64,000 bases of DNA from Nocardioides okcheonensis (GCF_020991065.1 NZ_CP087710.1:3038001-3102000); one strand, 5' to 3'; shown: positions 24,950 to 35,263, numbered from the stretch's first letter. Numbers and translations are program-made. Notes: generated from the letters alone by a model not told the origin.

Positions 24950-25605
24950 GACGACCCGCTCGACGGGCCGGGGCAGGCGCCGGCCAGCACGGCGGCGTAC
25001 CGGTCGCCGAGCCGGTGCACGGCGTGCACCCCCAGGCCGGCCGCGGCGGCGGTGCCCGGGAGGTCGTCCACGCCGAGCGTCGCCCAGCGGAAGGGCCGGC
25101 TGCGACGTCCGGCGGTCTCGAGCGAGGCCCAGCCCTGGGCCAGCCGCACGCCCGGGCCCCCGACCTCGACGACGACGCGACCGCCGGGGGCGAGCAGGCG
25201 CCGCACCCGGCGCAGCAGCGCGACCGGGTCGCCCCCGATGCCGATGTTGCCGTCGGCGAGCAGCGCGGTGGCCCAGCGGCCCTCACCGGGCACCCGGTCG
25301 AACACGTCGCGCCGGACCGCGGCGACCCCGCGCTCGCGGGTCATCGCCACCGCGGCGTCGACCACGTCGATCCCCAGGGCCAGGTGGCCGGCCAGCGCGA
25401 GCGCCTCGGTCATCCGGCCTGGACCGCAGCCGACGTCGATGGTGGGGCCCACGCACAGCTCGACGAGGGTGCGGTCGTGCTGGTCGGCCGGGCGCCGCCA
25501 CAGGTCGACCGGCAGCGTCGTCGGCTCCTCGCCGTGGCGCACGACCACGGTGGGCGCTCCGTGCAGGGCGCTGGCGAACACCGCGCTGAAGGACTGGTCG
25601 ATCAT
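24943..25605 (-). CDS. Class I SAM-dependent methyltransferase
   Basis: A 220-residue enzyme with motif I TIDVGCGPGRMTEALALAGH (about 55-74), GIDVVDAAV, and the DGNIGIGGDPVALLRRVRRLLAPGGRVVVEV post-I region. It is the third gene of the operon, coupled to the DUF2064 gene by a 4-bp overlap. Methyltransferases of this type in the GT2/DUF2064/molybdoenzyme cluster have no assigned substrate that I can name. Confidence 0.85.
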   Translation of the reverse strand: MIDQSFSAVFASALHGAPTVVVRHGEEPTTLPVDLWRRPADQHDRTLVELCVGPTIDVGCGPGRMTEALALAGHLALGIDVVDAAVAMTRERGVAAVRRDVFDRVPGEGRWATALLADGNIGIGGDPVALLRRVRRLLAPGGRVVVEVGGPGVRLAQGWASLETAGRRSRPFRWATLGVDDLPGTAAAAGLGVHAVHRLGDRYAAVLAGACPGPSSGSSW

Positions 25606-26252
25606 GCGTCACCTCCGGGACGGACCCCGCGCCACGCGCGGGCGAATCGGGTGTGCGGGGCGAGCCCCGCGACGAGGTCGGCGTCCTCGACGGTGTCGAC
25701 GTCGGTCATCGCCGCGGCGTGGGCGACCCGGCAGCCGGCGAGCTCGAGCGCGCTGCGGGTGTGGGCGAAGGTGTCGGCGGTGGACATCTCCACCTGCGCG
25801 ACGTGGCGCACGACGTCGGGGTCGCGGCGGGCGAGCGCCCACCAGCCGCCGTCCTCGGCCGGCGCGAGCACCGCGTCGTGGTCGGTGAGCCCGTCGGCGA
25901 CCGCGGCCAGCGCCGCCGCGGTGACGTGCGGGGTGTCCATGCCGATCTGGACGACGGGTCCGGGACCGGCGTCGGCGTGGGCCCGGACCAGCCGCTCGGC
26001 GAAGCCGTCGCCGCGCTGGGGGCTCACGGTCCAGCCGTCGAGCGCGGCCGTGATGGCCCCGCCCCGGACGGCGTCGCGCAGGTCGCCGGCGAGGCTGAGG
26101 TGCCCCTCGGCGCCCGCCGCACGGCACGCCTCGATCGTGTCGAGCAGCGCCGCAGCGGCGAGCGACGCGGCCGGCTCGGCGCCGATCACCGTGCCGAGGC
26201 GGGTCTTGACCTGGCCGGCGACGGGCGCCTTCGCGACGAGCAGCACCTTCAT
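25602..26252 (-). CDS. DUF2064 / TIGR04282-type glycosyltransferase-fold protein
   Basis: A 216-residue protein with the nucleotidyl/glycosyltransferase-like N-terminus VLLVAKAPVAGQVKTRLG (about 3-20) and the conserved VQIGMDTPHVTAAAL and LAPAEDGGWWALA motifs of the DUF2064 family. Some relatives are annotated as arsenosugar biosynthesis glycosyltransferases. Start ATG 26252 overlaps the glycosyltransferase 2 gene by 4 bp. It is probably involved in building a sugar-containing small molecule or lipid; the acceptor is unknown. Confidence 0.85.
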   Translation of the reverse strand: MKVLLVAKAPVAGQVKTRLGTVIGAEPAASLAAAALLDTIEACRAAGAEGHLSLAGDLRDAVRGGAITAALDGWTVSPQRGDGFAERLVRAHADAGPGPVVQIGMDTPHVTAAALAAVADGLTDHDAVLAPAEDGGWWALARRDPDVVRHVAQVEMSTADTFAHTRSALELAGCRVAHAAAMTDVDTVEDADLVAGLAPHTRFARAWRGVRPGGDA

Positions 26253-26905
26253 CGCAGGACCCGGGCGAAGTCGCGCGTCGCGCGCAGCGTGCCGCGCACC
26301 GAGCCGGACACCTTGGAGCGGGTGCCAGCGGCGCGCGGGTGGTAGTCGACGTCGTGCTCGGAGACGCGCCACCCGCGGTGGGTGACGGCCTGCAGCAGCT
26401 CGACGGGGTAGCCGAACCGGCGGTCGCGGAGGTCGAGGCCGAGCAGCGCCTCGCGGCCGCACACGCGCATCGGCGCGATGTCGTGGGCGTCCATGCCGAT
26501 GCGCCGCCGCAGCCACGCCGCGACCAGGGCGTTGCCGAGGCGCGCGTGCCAGGGCCACACCCCGCGCCGGACCGGTCGCCGCCGGCCGACCGCGATGTCG
26601 ACCGACCCCGACGCCACCTCGGCCAGCATCGGCAGCAGCTGACCGGGGTCGAAGGAGCCGTCGCCGTCCATCACCGCGACGAAGTCGGCGGACGCGGCCT
26701 CGACCCCGGCGTGGACCGCGGCGCCGTAGCCCGGCGCCGGCTCGGTGACCACGCGGGCCCCGAGGGACCGCGCGACGGAGGCGGTGTCGTCGCGCGAGCC
26801 GTTGTCGACGACGATGACGGAGAAGGTCGACGGCACCCGCGGGAGGAGGTCCCGCAGGGCGGGGGCCTCGTCGCGGCAGGGGAGCACGAGATCACAGGTG
26901 GGCAC
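26249..26905 (-). CDS. Glycosyltransferase family 2
   Basis: A 218-residue GT-A enzyme starting LVLPCRDEAPALRDLLPRVP, with the nucleotide-sugar motifs VIVVDNGSRDDT and MDGDGSFDP (DxD-like) and an acceptor-side motif around PVELLQAVTHRGWRV. No transmembrane tail is present. It is the first gene of the seven-gene operon running to 21521. The 113-bp gap to the divergent membrane protein gene at 27019 holds both promoters. Confidence 0.9.
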   Translation of the reverse strand: MPTCDLVLPCRDEAPALRDLLPRVPSTFSVIVVDNGSRDDTASVARSLGARVVTEPAPGYGAAVHAGVEAASADFVAVMDGDGSFDPGQLLPMLAEVASGSVDIAVGRRRPVRRGVWPWHARLGNALVAAWLRRRIGMDAHDIAPMRVCGREALLGLDLRDRRFGYPVELLQAVTHRGWRVSEHDVDYHPRAAGTRSKVSGSVRGTLRATRDFARVLR

Positions 26906-27005
26906 GTCGTCGACGCTAGTGACGGACGGCCCCGAAACCGACGGGTTCGCTCCTTACGAAGTCGTGACGTGCGGCCGCTGGACGTGATCCGGGCCGTCGC
27001 GTCCC

Positions 27006-27011
27006 TAGGCT
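27006..27011 (+). promoter_or_regulatory. Candidate -10 box, leaderless start
   Basis: TAGGCT ends 7 nt before the ATG at 27019, implying transcription starting at the initiation codon. Confidence 0.4.
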
Positions 27012-27018
27012 GGGACGC

Positions 27019-28359
27019 ATGAGCCAGGCGAGCGTGGACCCGGCGTCCGTGGCCCGCCGGGCGGCCGTCGGTCTCGCCCTCGGAGTCGTGGTCCTGGCCG
27101 CCTCGTTCGTCGTGCCGCCCCTGCTCGGGTGGGACGTCGACGCCCGCAGCGACATGCTGGGCGTGCCGCCCACCCACGGCTACCTCGACGTCAAGGTCGC
27201 CCCGGCGACGGTCGTCGCCGTGCTGCTCGCGGTGGCCGGCGTGTGGCGGGCCGAGGCGCTGGCGCGCACCCTCGCGTGGCGTCGCCTGCTCGTGGTGTCG
27301 TACGTCGTCGCCCTGGTGTGGATGCTCGCGCTCGCCCTGGTCGACGGGTGGTCCGGGCTCACCCGCGTCATGACCAACGACCACGAGTACCTCATCACCG
27401 CCCGCGAGGTCACCGACGTCCCGGCGACGCTGCGCGCGTACGTCGACCGGATCCCGAGCAGCCACCCGGACAACTTGCCCACCCACCTGGCCGGGCACCC
27501 CCCGGGCGCTCTGCTGTTCTTCGTCGCCCTGGTGCGGGTCGGCCTCGGGGGCGACCTCGCGGCGGCACTGGCGGTGGTCGCGGTCGCGGCGAGCATCCCG
27601 GCCGCGACGCTGGTGACGCTGCGTCGGCTGGGGCTGGACGACGGCGCCCGGACGGCGGCGCCGTTCCTGGTGCTCGGCCCGGCCGCGGTCTACCTCGCCG
27701 TCTCCGCGGACGCGGTCTTCACGGCCACGGCCGCCTGGGGGCTGGCGGCCCTCGCGGCGTCGGCGACGTCGCGGTCGCGGGCCGGACTGGTCGGCTGGGG
27801 CGTGCTCGCCGGCCTGCTGCTGGGCTGGTGCGTGATGAGCTCCTACGGGCTCCCGCTGCTGGGGCTGCCGTGCCTGGCCGTGCTGTGGCTCGCGCGCCGG
27901 TGGTCGCCGCTGCCGGTGGCGGCGGCCGCGGCGCTCGCGGTCGTGCTCGGCTTCGCCGCGCTCGGCTTCGCGTGGTGGGACGCCTACCCGGTCCTCGTCG
28001 ACCGCTACTGGGACGGCATCGCGGCCACGCGGCCGGCGGCGTACTGGACGTGGGGCAACCTCGGGGCCCTGCTCGTCTCGGGCGGCCCGCTGCTGGCCGC
28101 GGGCGTCGCGGTCGCCGCCCGCCGTCACGCCGGTGAGGCTCGGGTGCTGTCGGTGCTCGCGCTCGCCGCGGTCGCCGCCGTGCTGGTCGCCGACCTGAGC
28201 CGGATGTCCAAGGCCGAGGTGGAGCGGATCTGGCTGCCCTTCGTGCCGTGGCTGACGCTGTCGCTGGCGCTGCTGCCGCCCGGGTGGCGACGCTGGGGCC
28301 TGGCCCTGCAGGTCGGCACCGCGCTGCTGGTGCAGCACCTGCTCTACACCAGCTGGTGA
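27019..28359 (+). CDS. Polytopic membrane protein, GT-C-like
   Basis: A 446-residue protein with about eleven to twelve transmembrane helices. The first large outer loop contains acidic residues (NDHEYLITAREVTD) and SSHPDNLPTHLAGHPPGALLFF, resembling the catalytic loop of integral-membrane GT-C glycosyltransferases that use polyprenyl-phosphate sugars. The last loop has SRMSKAEVERIWLPFVPW, a motif seen in such actinobacterial proteins. Being divergent from the GT2/DUF2064 operon, it may act in the same glycan or glycolipid pathway. Function is inferred. Confidence 0.75.
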   Translation: MSQASVDPASVARRAAVGLALGVVVLAASFVVPPLLGWDVDARSDMLGVPPTHGYLDVKVAPATVVAVLLAVAGVWRAEALARTLAWRRLLVVSYVVALVWMLALALVDGWSGLTRVMTNDHEYLITAREVTDVPATLRAYVDRIPSSHPDNLPTHLAGHPPGALLFFVALVRVGLGGDLAAALAVVAVAASIPAATLVTLRRLGLDDGARTAAPFLVLGPAAVYLAVSADAVFTATAAWGLAALAASATSRSRAGLVGWGVLAGLLLGWCVMSSYGLPLLGLPCLAVLWLARRWSPLPVAAAAALAVVLGFAALGFAWWDAYPVLVDRYWDGIAATRPAAYWTWGNLGALLVSGGPLLAAGVAVAARRHAGEARVLSVLALAAVAAVLVADLSRMSKAEVERIWLPFVPWLTLSLALLPPGWRRWGLALQVGTALLVQHLLYTSW

Positions 28360-28365
28360 GCCCGG

Positions 28366-29133
28366 TCAGGGCGCGAGGGCCCGCACCCAGTCCGCGAGCG
28401 TCCGCTGGAGGCGGGCCGCGGCCTCGATGACGGGGTCCGCCGGCTCGTCGCCGCCGAGGACCCGCAGCTCCCACGCGCCGTACCACGCGACGTAGAGCCC
28501 GACGACGAGGAGCAGGATCCCCCCGGCACGGGGTACCCAGCGTCCGGTGCGGCGCAGGCGGGTGACCACGCCGCGCCGGGCGAGGGCGACGGCCACGGCG
28601 GCGAGCCCGACCAGCAGCCCCATGCCGACGCCGTACGTGACGAAGAGGAGGAGGCCCCGCCCGGTCGAGCCCGCGCGCAGGCTGGCGACCACCAGTGCGA
28701 GGAACGGTGCCACGGAGCAGGTCAGCGAGGCGAGGGCGTAGGACACGCCGAAGCCCAGCATGGCCGGCGCGGACCGGGTGAGGGCGGCGCCACCTCCCGC
28801 CCGACGACGGAGGCGGGGGAGCTCCCGGCCCGCGGCGAGCCACACCCCGGCGCCCGCCACCGCGACACCGAGCACGACGGTGAACCACGGCAGGTACTGC
28901 TGTGCCTGCGAGGCGACGGGCGAGACGAGCAGCCCGAACGCCCCGAACACCGCGACGAACCCGAGGGTCATCCAGGCGGTCAGCGCGACCGCCCGGCCGA
29001 CCGCGCGTGCGGCGCTCGGCGAGTCGTCTCCGAGCACCAGCACCGAGAGGTAGGCGGGCAGCAGCGCGAACCCGCACGGGTTGACCGCGGCCAGCATGCC
29101 GGCGGCGAGGGCGAGCGTCAGGGCCTCGGCCAC
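28366..29133 (-). CDS. CcdA-type cytochrome c biogenesis / DsbD membrane protein
   Basis: A 255-residue protein with six to seven transmembrane helices and the two CcdA cysteines in context: AAVNPCGFALLPAYLS in helix 1 and SLTCSVAPFLALV in helix 4. It carries reducing equivalents across the membrane to extracytoplasmic thiol proteins. Start GTG 29133 chosen; longer in-frame starts would run into the upstream lipoprotein gene. It follows the TlpA-like gene (stop 29138) by 4 bp, a classic CcdA-TlpA pair. Confidence 0.9.
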   Translation of the reverse strand: MAEALTLALAAGMLAAVNPCGFALLPAYLSVLVLGDDSPSAARAVGRAVALTAWMTLGFVAVFGAFGLLVSPVASQAQQYLPWFTVVLGVAVAGAGVWLAAGRELPRLRRRAGGGAALTRSAPAMLGFGVSYALASLTCSVAPFLALVVASLRAGSTGRGLLLFVTYGVGMGLLVGLAAVAVALARRGVVTRLRRTGRWVPRAGGILLLVVGLYVAWYGAWELRVLGGDEPADPVIEAAARLQRTLADWVRALAP

Positions 29134-29137
29134 GGGG

Positions 29138-29731
29138 TCACCCGACGAGGGCGCCGACGCGGGCGCCGAGCTCCTCGGTGCCGCCGTAGCCGGCCTCGAG
29201 GACCACGGCACCGTCGGCGTCGAGCAGCACGAACGAGGACTGCTCGGTCACCCCGAACCGGGTCCACAGCTCGCCGTCCACGTCCTCGAGGTGGGTGACG
29301 GCGCCGGCGCCCGCGTCGGCGGCGAACTCGCTGATCGCCTCGGCGCTGTCGAGGGAGCCGATCCCCACCACGTTGACCTGGTCCCCGTGCTCGGCCGCGA
29401 CGGCCTCCACCTGGGGGATCTGCCCCCGGCAGGTGGGGCACCAGGGGGCCCAGAACCAGAACAGGGTCGGGCGCCCGGCCAGCGACGCCCCGTCGAAGGC
29501 CTCACCCGAGACGGTCGTGGCGGTGAACTCCAGGAGCTCCGGCACCTGGGCGCCGGTCGAGGTCGCGTCCGGACCGGGGGGCGTCGCGGCGGTCGACGAC
29601 GGGGCGGTCGACGACGCGGGCGCGGACGCCGCGTCGCCGGGCTGCTCGGCACCGTCGGCGCACCCGCCGAGGAGGAGCGCGGCGAGGGCGACCGCTAGGA
29701 CCGGACGGGGTGCTGACGAGGACCTGGACAC
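29138..29731 (-). CDS. TlpA/ResA-like thioredoxin lipoprotein
   Basis: A 197-residue exported protein: signal peptide with lipobox LLLGGCAD (Cys about 24), a Ser/Thr/Pro linker (about 30-60), and a redoxin domain with the CPTC active site in FWFWAPWCPTCRGQIPQVE. Likely reduced by the adjacent CcdA protein and used for cytochrome c maturation or thiol repair outside the membrane. The pair is coded away from the heme-handling ccs genes; none is in this window. Confidence 0.9.
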   Translation of the reverse strand: MSRSSSAPRPVLAVALAALLLGGCADGAEQPGDAASAPASSTAPSSTAATPPGPDATSTGAQVPELLEFTATTVSGEAFDGASLAGRPTLFWFWAPWCPTCRGQIPQVEAVAAEHGDQVNVVGIGSLDSAEAISEFAADAGAGAVTHLEDVDGELWTRFGVTEQSSFVLLDADGAVVLEAGYGGTEELGARVGALVG

Positions 29732-29803
29732 CCCTCGATGGTCCCACCGGGACCGCCGGCGACCGCCGGTCCGGCGAGGAGGTCACCGAACCGTAAGGGT
29801 TGC

Positions 29804-30856
29804 TCAGGCGCGCAGCGGCGCGGTCGCGAAGTCGGCGAGCCCGACGGACGGGTCCACCGCGGCGGTGAAGCCGAGCTCGCTCGCGGCCAGCGCGGGAGAG
29901 GCGACGACGTGCCGCACGTCGCCGGCGCGGAAGCCGCCGGTGACCTGCGGTGCGAGGCCGGACCCGGTGCCCTCGGCGACCCGGGTGGCCACGTCGAGGA
30001 TCGTGGCCGGCCGCCCCGAGCACACGTTGTAGGCGGTATAGCGCCCCGCCGCGGCGCCGACGACCTGCTCGAGCGCCAGCACGTTGGCGCGCGCCACGTC
30101 GTCGACGTGGACGAAGTCGCGCACCTGGCCGCCGTCCTCGTAGACCTGCGGCGCCTCGCCGCGCTCCAGCGACGAGCGGAACATCGCGGCGACACCCGAG
30201 TAGGGGGTGTCGCGCGGCATCCCCGGCCCGTAGACGTTGTGGTAGCGCAGCGCCACGGCGGCGGCTCCCGCCTGACGCACCCACGACGAGGCGTAGTGCT
30301 CCTGCGCGAGCTTGCTCGCGGCGTAGCTGCTGCGCGGGTCGAGGCGCGCGTCCTCGGGCACGAGCTCCCACGCCAGGGTGCGCCCGCACGCCGGGCAGTG
30401 GTTCTCGAAGTCGCCGGCCTCGAGGGCGGCGACGGCACGCGGCGGCGGCTGCTGGTGGCCGTGGTCGGGGCACGCGTAGCGGCCCTCGCCGTAGACGACC
30501 ATCGACGAGGCCAGCACCAGCCGGTCGACGTCGGCCTCGTGCATCGCGGCGAGCAGCGCGGCGGTGCCGAGGTCGTTGTGGGAGGCGTACGACGGCAGGT
30601 CGCCGACGCGCACCCCCGCGCCGACGAGCGCCGCCTGGTGGCACACCGCGTCGGCCCCGCGCAGCAGCGCCGACCACTCCGGCGACCCGGCGTCGCGGAC
30701 GTCGAGGCGGTGCACCCCGGGCGGGGGCTCGCTGCCGGCCCCGTGGGCGTCGGACAGCATGAGGTCGACGCCGACGACCTCGTGGCCGGCGTCGGCGAGC
30801 TGCCGGGCGATCGTCGCCCCGATGAAGCCGGCGGCGCCGGTGAGCAGGACCCTCAC
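29804..30856 (-). CDS. NAD-dependent nucleotide-sugar epimerase/dehydratase with Cys-rich insertion
   Basis: A 350-residue extended SDR: NAD motif LLTGAAGFIGATIARQLA at the N-terminus, catalytic SSMVVYGEG and YAASKLAQEHY (YxxxK), and the RDFVHVDDVARANVLAL substrate loop. Between the SSMVVYGEG motif and the YxxxK helix lies an insertion with CPDHGH and HCPACGR, a possible zinc site. The GTG start overlaps the MTA phosphorylase stop by 4 bp, an unusual partnership. The sugar substrate is unknown. Confidence 0.88.
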   Translation of the reverse strand: MRVLLTGAAGFIGATIARQLADAGHEVVGVDLMLSDAHGAGSEPPPGVHRLDVRDAGSPEWSALLRGADAVCHQAALVGAGVRVGDLPSYASHNDLGTAALLAAMHEADVDRLVLASSMVVYGEGRYACPDHGHQQPPPRAVAALEAGDFENHCPACGRTLAWELVPEDARLDPRSSYAASKLAQEHYASSWVRQAGAAAVALRYHNVYGPGMPRDTPYSGVAAMFRSSLERGEAPQVYEDGGQVRDFVHVDDVARANVLALEQVVGAAAGRYTAYNVCSGRPATILDVATRVAEGTGSGLAPQVTGGFRAGDVRHVVASPALAASELGFTAAVDPSVGLADFATAPLRA

Positions 30857-31659
30857 CGGCCGGTGCCCGGCACGTCGTAGGTCAGCTCGACGTCGTCCCA
30901 CCAGGTGCCGCACGCGCAGCCGTCCGGGTCGGGCAGCGCGCCCACGGTGGCGGCCAGCAGGTCGGTGAGCCGGTCGAGGTTGGCGCGGAAGAGCGCGAAG
31001 ACCTCCTCCTGGCCCACGCCCGCACCGGACCCCGCGCCGGCGTCCATGTCGGTGACGAGCGCGAGCGCGGCGTAGCACTGGCCCATCTCGCGGGCGAGCG
31101 CGGCCTCGGGCGCGCCGGTCATGTTGACGAGGTCCCAGCCCTGGTCGGCGTAGTGGCGCGACTCGGCGCGGGTGGAGAAGCGCGGGCCCTCGACGACCAC
31201 CATGGTGGCGCCGTGACGCACGTCGTCGGCGGCCGACGCGAGCGCGGCCGAGACGCCCGGGCAGTACGGGTCGGCGAACGGCAGGTGCACCGCGCCGGAC
31301 TCCACGAACGACCCGACGCGACGGTGGGTGCGGTCGACGAGCTGGTCGGGGACCACGAGGTCACCCGGCGCCACCGTCTCCCGCAGCCCGCCGACGGCGC
31401 ACGGCGCGAGCACCTGCCGCACGCCGAGCGAGCGCAGGGCCCACGCGTTGGCGCGGTAGGGGATGCCGTGCGGCGGGTGGTCGTGGTGCCGGCCGTGGCG
31501 GGGGAGGAAGGCGACCGGGCGACCCGCCACCTCGCCGATCGCGATCGGCGCCGACGGGTCGCCGTAGGGCGTCGACACCTCGTGCTCGGTCGCGTCTGGC
31601 AGGAAGGAGTAGAAGCCGGAGCCGCCGATCACGGCGACGTCGGCGCGGGGTGTGCTCAC
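30853..31659 (-). CDS. mtnP: S-methyl-5'-thioadenosine phosphorylase (MTAP/PNP family)
   Basis: A 268-residue phosphorylase with VIGGSGFYSF near the N-terminus, LPRHGRHHDHPPHGIPYRANAWALRSLG (phosphate and ribose site; about 53-80), VEGPRFSTRAESRHY and NMTGAPEAALAREMGQCYA. These are hallmarks of MTAP and related 6-oxopurine phosphorylases; the Met in NMTGAPEA is typical. It salvages adenine and methylthioribose-1-phosphate from polyamine and other SAM-derived waste. It precedes and overlaps the epimerase gene. The C-terminus has an extra Cys pair (DGCACGTWWDD). Confidence 0.88.
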   Translation of the reverse strand: MSTPRADVAVIGGSGFYSFLPDATEHEVSTPYGDPSAPIAIGEVAGRPVAFLPRHGRHHDHPPHGIPYRANAWALRSLGVRQVLAPCAVGGLRETVAPGDLVVPDQLVDRTHRRVGSFVESGAVHLPFADPYCPGVSAALASAADDVRHGATMVVVEGPRFSTRAESRHYADQGWDLVNMTGAPEAALAREMGQCYAALALVTDMDAGAGSGAGVGQEEVFALFRANLDRLTDLLAATVGALPDPDGCACGTWWDDVELTYDVPGTGR

Positions 31660-31694
31660 CCGGCCACCCTAGTGAGCGCCCGGGTGGCAGGGGG

Positions 31695-33650
<1,956 letters not shown>

Positions 33651-33669
33651 GGCTCTCTCCTCAGGCGCA

Positions 33670-33685
33670 CGTGATCGTCGTCACG
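33670..33685. promoter_or_regulatory. Crp/GlxR-like site upstream of acs
   Basis: CGTGA-TCGTCG-TCACG, the spacing and dyad of the Crp/GlxR consensus TGTGA-N6-TCACA, immediately upstream of acs. A minus-strand TACGTT (33690-33695) is a candidate -10, placing the site around the transcription start. Confidence 0.55.
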
Positions 33686-33794
33686 GTCGAACGTACTGCC
33701 CCGAGGTTGGTCCGCGGCAGGTCGCCCCGCTCGTCGAGCGACGGGCGGTCGTGCGGCTGCGCCGGATGGCCCGGGCGACCGGCCCAGAGGTCCG

Positions 33795-34262
33795 TCAGAG
33801 GTCGGAGGAGAGCACCGTCCGGCCGCCCGCGCCGGTCACCACGACCTGCGTGACGTCGCCCCGCAGCGCCGCCGACTGCAGGAAGCAGGTCATCGGCGAG
33901 GAGCCCACGCCGATGAACTCCCCGGCCGGGACCAGCCGTCCGTCGTCGGTGCGGAACGCGGCCTGGAACGTCTCGCCCTCGGCGAAGCCGACGGCGACGA
34001 TCCGCAGCTCGACGCCCCAGGTGTGCGCCACGAGGTCGGCGCTCTCCACCGAGACCTCCTGGTCGGCGCCGACCTCCATCGAGATCGCCTCCAGCGGCGG
34101 CTGCGGCGGCTCGGGCGCCGTGGCGCGGCCGACCGCGCCGCCGACGCCGAGCGCCACGACCACGGCCGCCGCAGCACCGAGCAGCCGCAGCCGCGAGCGG
34201 CGCCGCCGCGCGACGGCGGCGGCCCGGCGCCGGCCGAGCTCGTCGGCGTCGTGGTCGACCAC
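33795..34262 (-). CDS. Anti-sigma factor, membrane and outer part (frame-shifted from N-terminus)
   Basis: Reads as the C-terminal three-quarters of an anti-sigma factor: basic stretch (RRRAAAVARRRRSRLR), one transmembrane helix (about 25-47) and an extracytoplasmic domain ending VVVTGAGGRTVLSSDL. The zinc-binding N-terminal domain is encoded just upstream but in another frame (34263-34515). The GTG at 34262 could start this piece separately, but a one-base indel near 34262-34275 disrupting a single gene is more likely. Confidence 0.6.
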   Translation of the reverse strand: MVDHDADELGRRRAAAVARRRRSRLRLLGAAAAVVVALGVGGAVGRATAPEPPQPPLEAISMEVGADQEVSVESADLVAHTWGVELRIVAVGFAEGETFQAAFRTDDGRLVPAGEFIGVGSSPMTCFLQSAALRGDVTQVVVTGAGGRTVLSSDL

Positions 34263-34515
34263 GTGCCTGCGCCACCGCCCGGCGTACGCCCTCGCCCAGC
34301 CCGGGCGGCACCGGCGCGGGGTCGGTGAACGACGAGACGTCGACGCCGCGCAGCGCGCGGGCGACGGAGACCAGCCCGTCGAGCTCGGCGCGGCACTCGG
34401 CGCACCCGTCGAGGTGCGCCCGGACCCGGTCGGCCTCGGCGTCGGGCAGGTGGCCCGACGCGTAGGACCCCAGCAGCTCCCGCAGCTCGCGGTGGCCGTC
34501 GTCGAACGTGCTCAC
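34263..34515 (-). pseudogene. Anti-sigma factor N-terminal zf-HC2 domain, frame broken
   Basis: From GTG 34515 the frame encodes HRELRELLGSYASGHLPDAEADRVRAHLDGCAECRAELDGL, containing the H-x3-C-x2-C zinc motif of zf-HC2 anti-sigma factors, then PPGLGEGVRRAVAQA. It continues in this frame only into Arg-rich out-of-frame sequence, while the expected transmembrane part follows in the +1 frame. The start overlaps the sigma factor stop by 4 bp (GTGA), as in intact sigma/anti-sigma pairs. Whether this is a real mutation or an assembly error cannot be told here. Confidence 0.6.
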
Positions 34516-35060
34516 AGGCTCACTCCCATCTCGTCCATCGCGGCCCGCAGGGCCCGCATCGCGTAGAACACCCGGCTCCGGAGCGTGCCGACCGGGATCG
34601 ACAGCTCGGCGGCCACCTCGTCGTAGGGACGCCCCAGCAGGTGGGTCTGCACCAGCGCCTCGCGGTGGTGCGGGGCCAGGCGGCGCAGGCCCTCCTCGAC
34701 GAGCCACCCGTCGAGCACCGCGTCCGCGTGGTCGCCCACCGAGCCGGCCGCCGCCTCGACCGTCGGCGGGTCGGCCAGGCTGCCCTGCCAGGGCCTGGCC
34801 CGGCGGGCGCGGGCGTGGTCGATCATCGTGTTGCGCGCGATCCCGAACAGCCAGACCCGCAGCGAGCCGACCTCGGGGTCGAACCGGTCGGCGTGGCGCC
34901 ACGCCTTCACGAACGTCTCCTGCGTGACGTCCTGGGCCGACATCGGGTCGCCGAGCCCGCGCAGCACGAAGCGGTAGACCTCCGCCCCGTGCTGACGGTA
35001 GGCAGCCATCACGCCGTCCTCGTCGCCGAGCGAGGGGACGCTGCCGTCGGGGTCGCTCAC
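34512..35060 (-). CDS. ECF RNA polymerase sigma factor
   Basis: A 182-residue ECF sigma factor. Region 2 is VYRFVLRGLGDPMSAQDVTQETFVKAWRHADRFDP, then LRVWLFGIARNTMIDHARARRAR. Region 4 is LRRLAPHHREALVQTHLLGRPYDEVAAELSIPVGTLRSRVFYAMRALRAAM. The GTG start at 35060 gives a typical length. It is coupled to a zf-HC2 anti-sigma gene that appears frame-broken, so the sigma factor may be unrestrained. A beta-helix protein gene is divergent and could be its target. Confidence 0.93.
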   Translation of the reverse strand: MSDPDGSVPSLGDEDGVMAAYRQHGAEVYRFVLRGLGDPMSAQDVTQETFVKAWRHADRFDPEVGSLRVWLFGIARNTMIDHARARRARPWQGSLADPPTVEAAAGSVGDHADAVLDGWLVEEGLRRLAPHHREALVQTHLLGRPYDEVAAELSIPVGTLRSRVFYAMRALRAAMDEMGVSL

Positions 35061-35085
35061 GCCACGCAGTCTTCCGGTCACGCCC

Positions 35086-35183
35086 GTGGGTACGGCGCGC
35101 GACACGGCGCCGTTCAGCGACCGGGGCCTTCCCACCGCTCCGGGTGGGTCCGTGAACACGGTCCCGTCGACCGCCGTACCCAC
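35086..35183. promoter_or_regulatory. 12-bp inverted repeat in divergent promoter region
   Basis: GTGGGTACGGCG (35086-35097) recurs inverted at 35172-35183 within the 203-bp gap between the ECF sigma gene and the beta-helix gene. The two copies face each other 74 bp apart and could be matching promoter or operator elements for the two divergent genes. Confidence 0.4.
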
Positions 35184-35263
35184 CTGTGTCGACCGCCGCA
35201 CAGGCGGACGGCACGCAGGCGGCGCAGACCGTCGCCGGACGACGACCAGGAGGGCGGACAGCG

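Noticed and set aside
23364..25286. Long minus-strand frame spanning several genes of the molybdoenzyme operon
   Set aside because: Only its 3' part (the small membrane protein) is real; the rest is shadow of the oxidoreductase and methyltransferase genes in the correct frame.
29747..29790. Terminator between the TlpA-like and epimerase genes
   Set aside because: GC-rich GACCGCCGG/CCGCCGGTC sequence is only an imperfect match and does not form a convincing stem.
33661..34262. Continuation of the zf-HC2 frame to 33661 as a real anti-sigma C-terminus
   Set aside because: That frame becomes Arg/Gly-rich with no transmembrane helix, while the +1 frame gives a textbook TM and outer domain.
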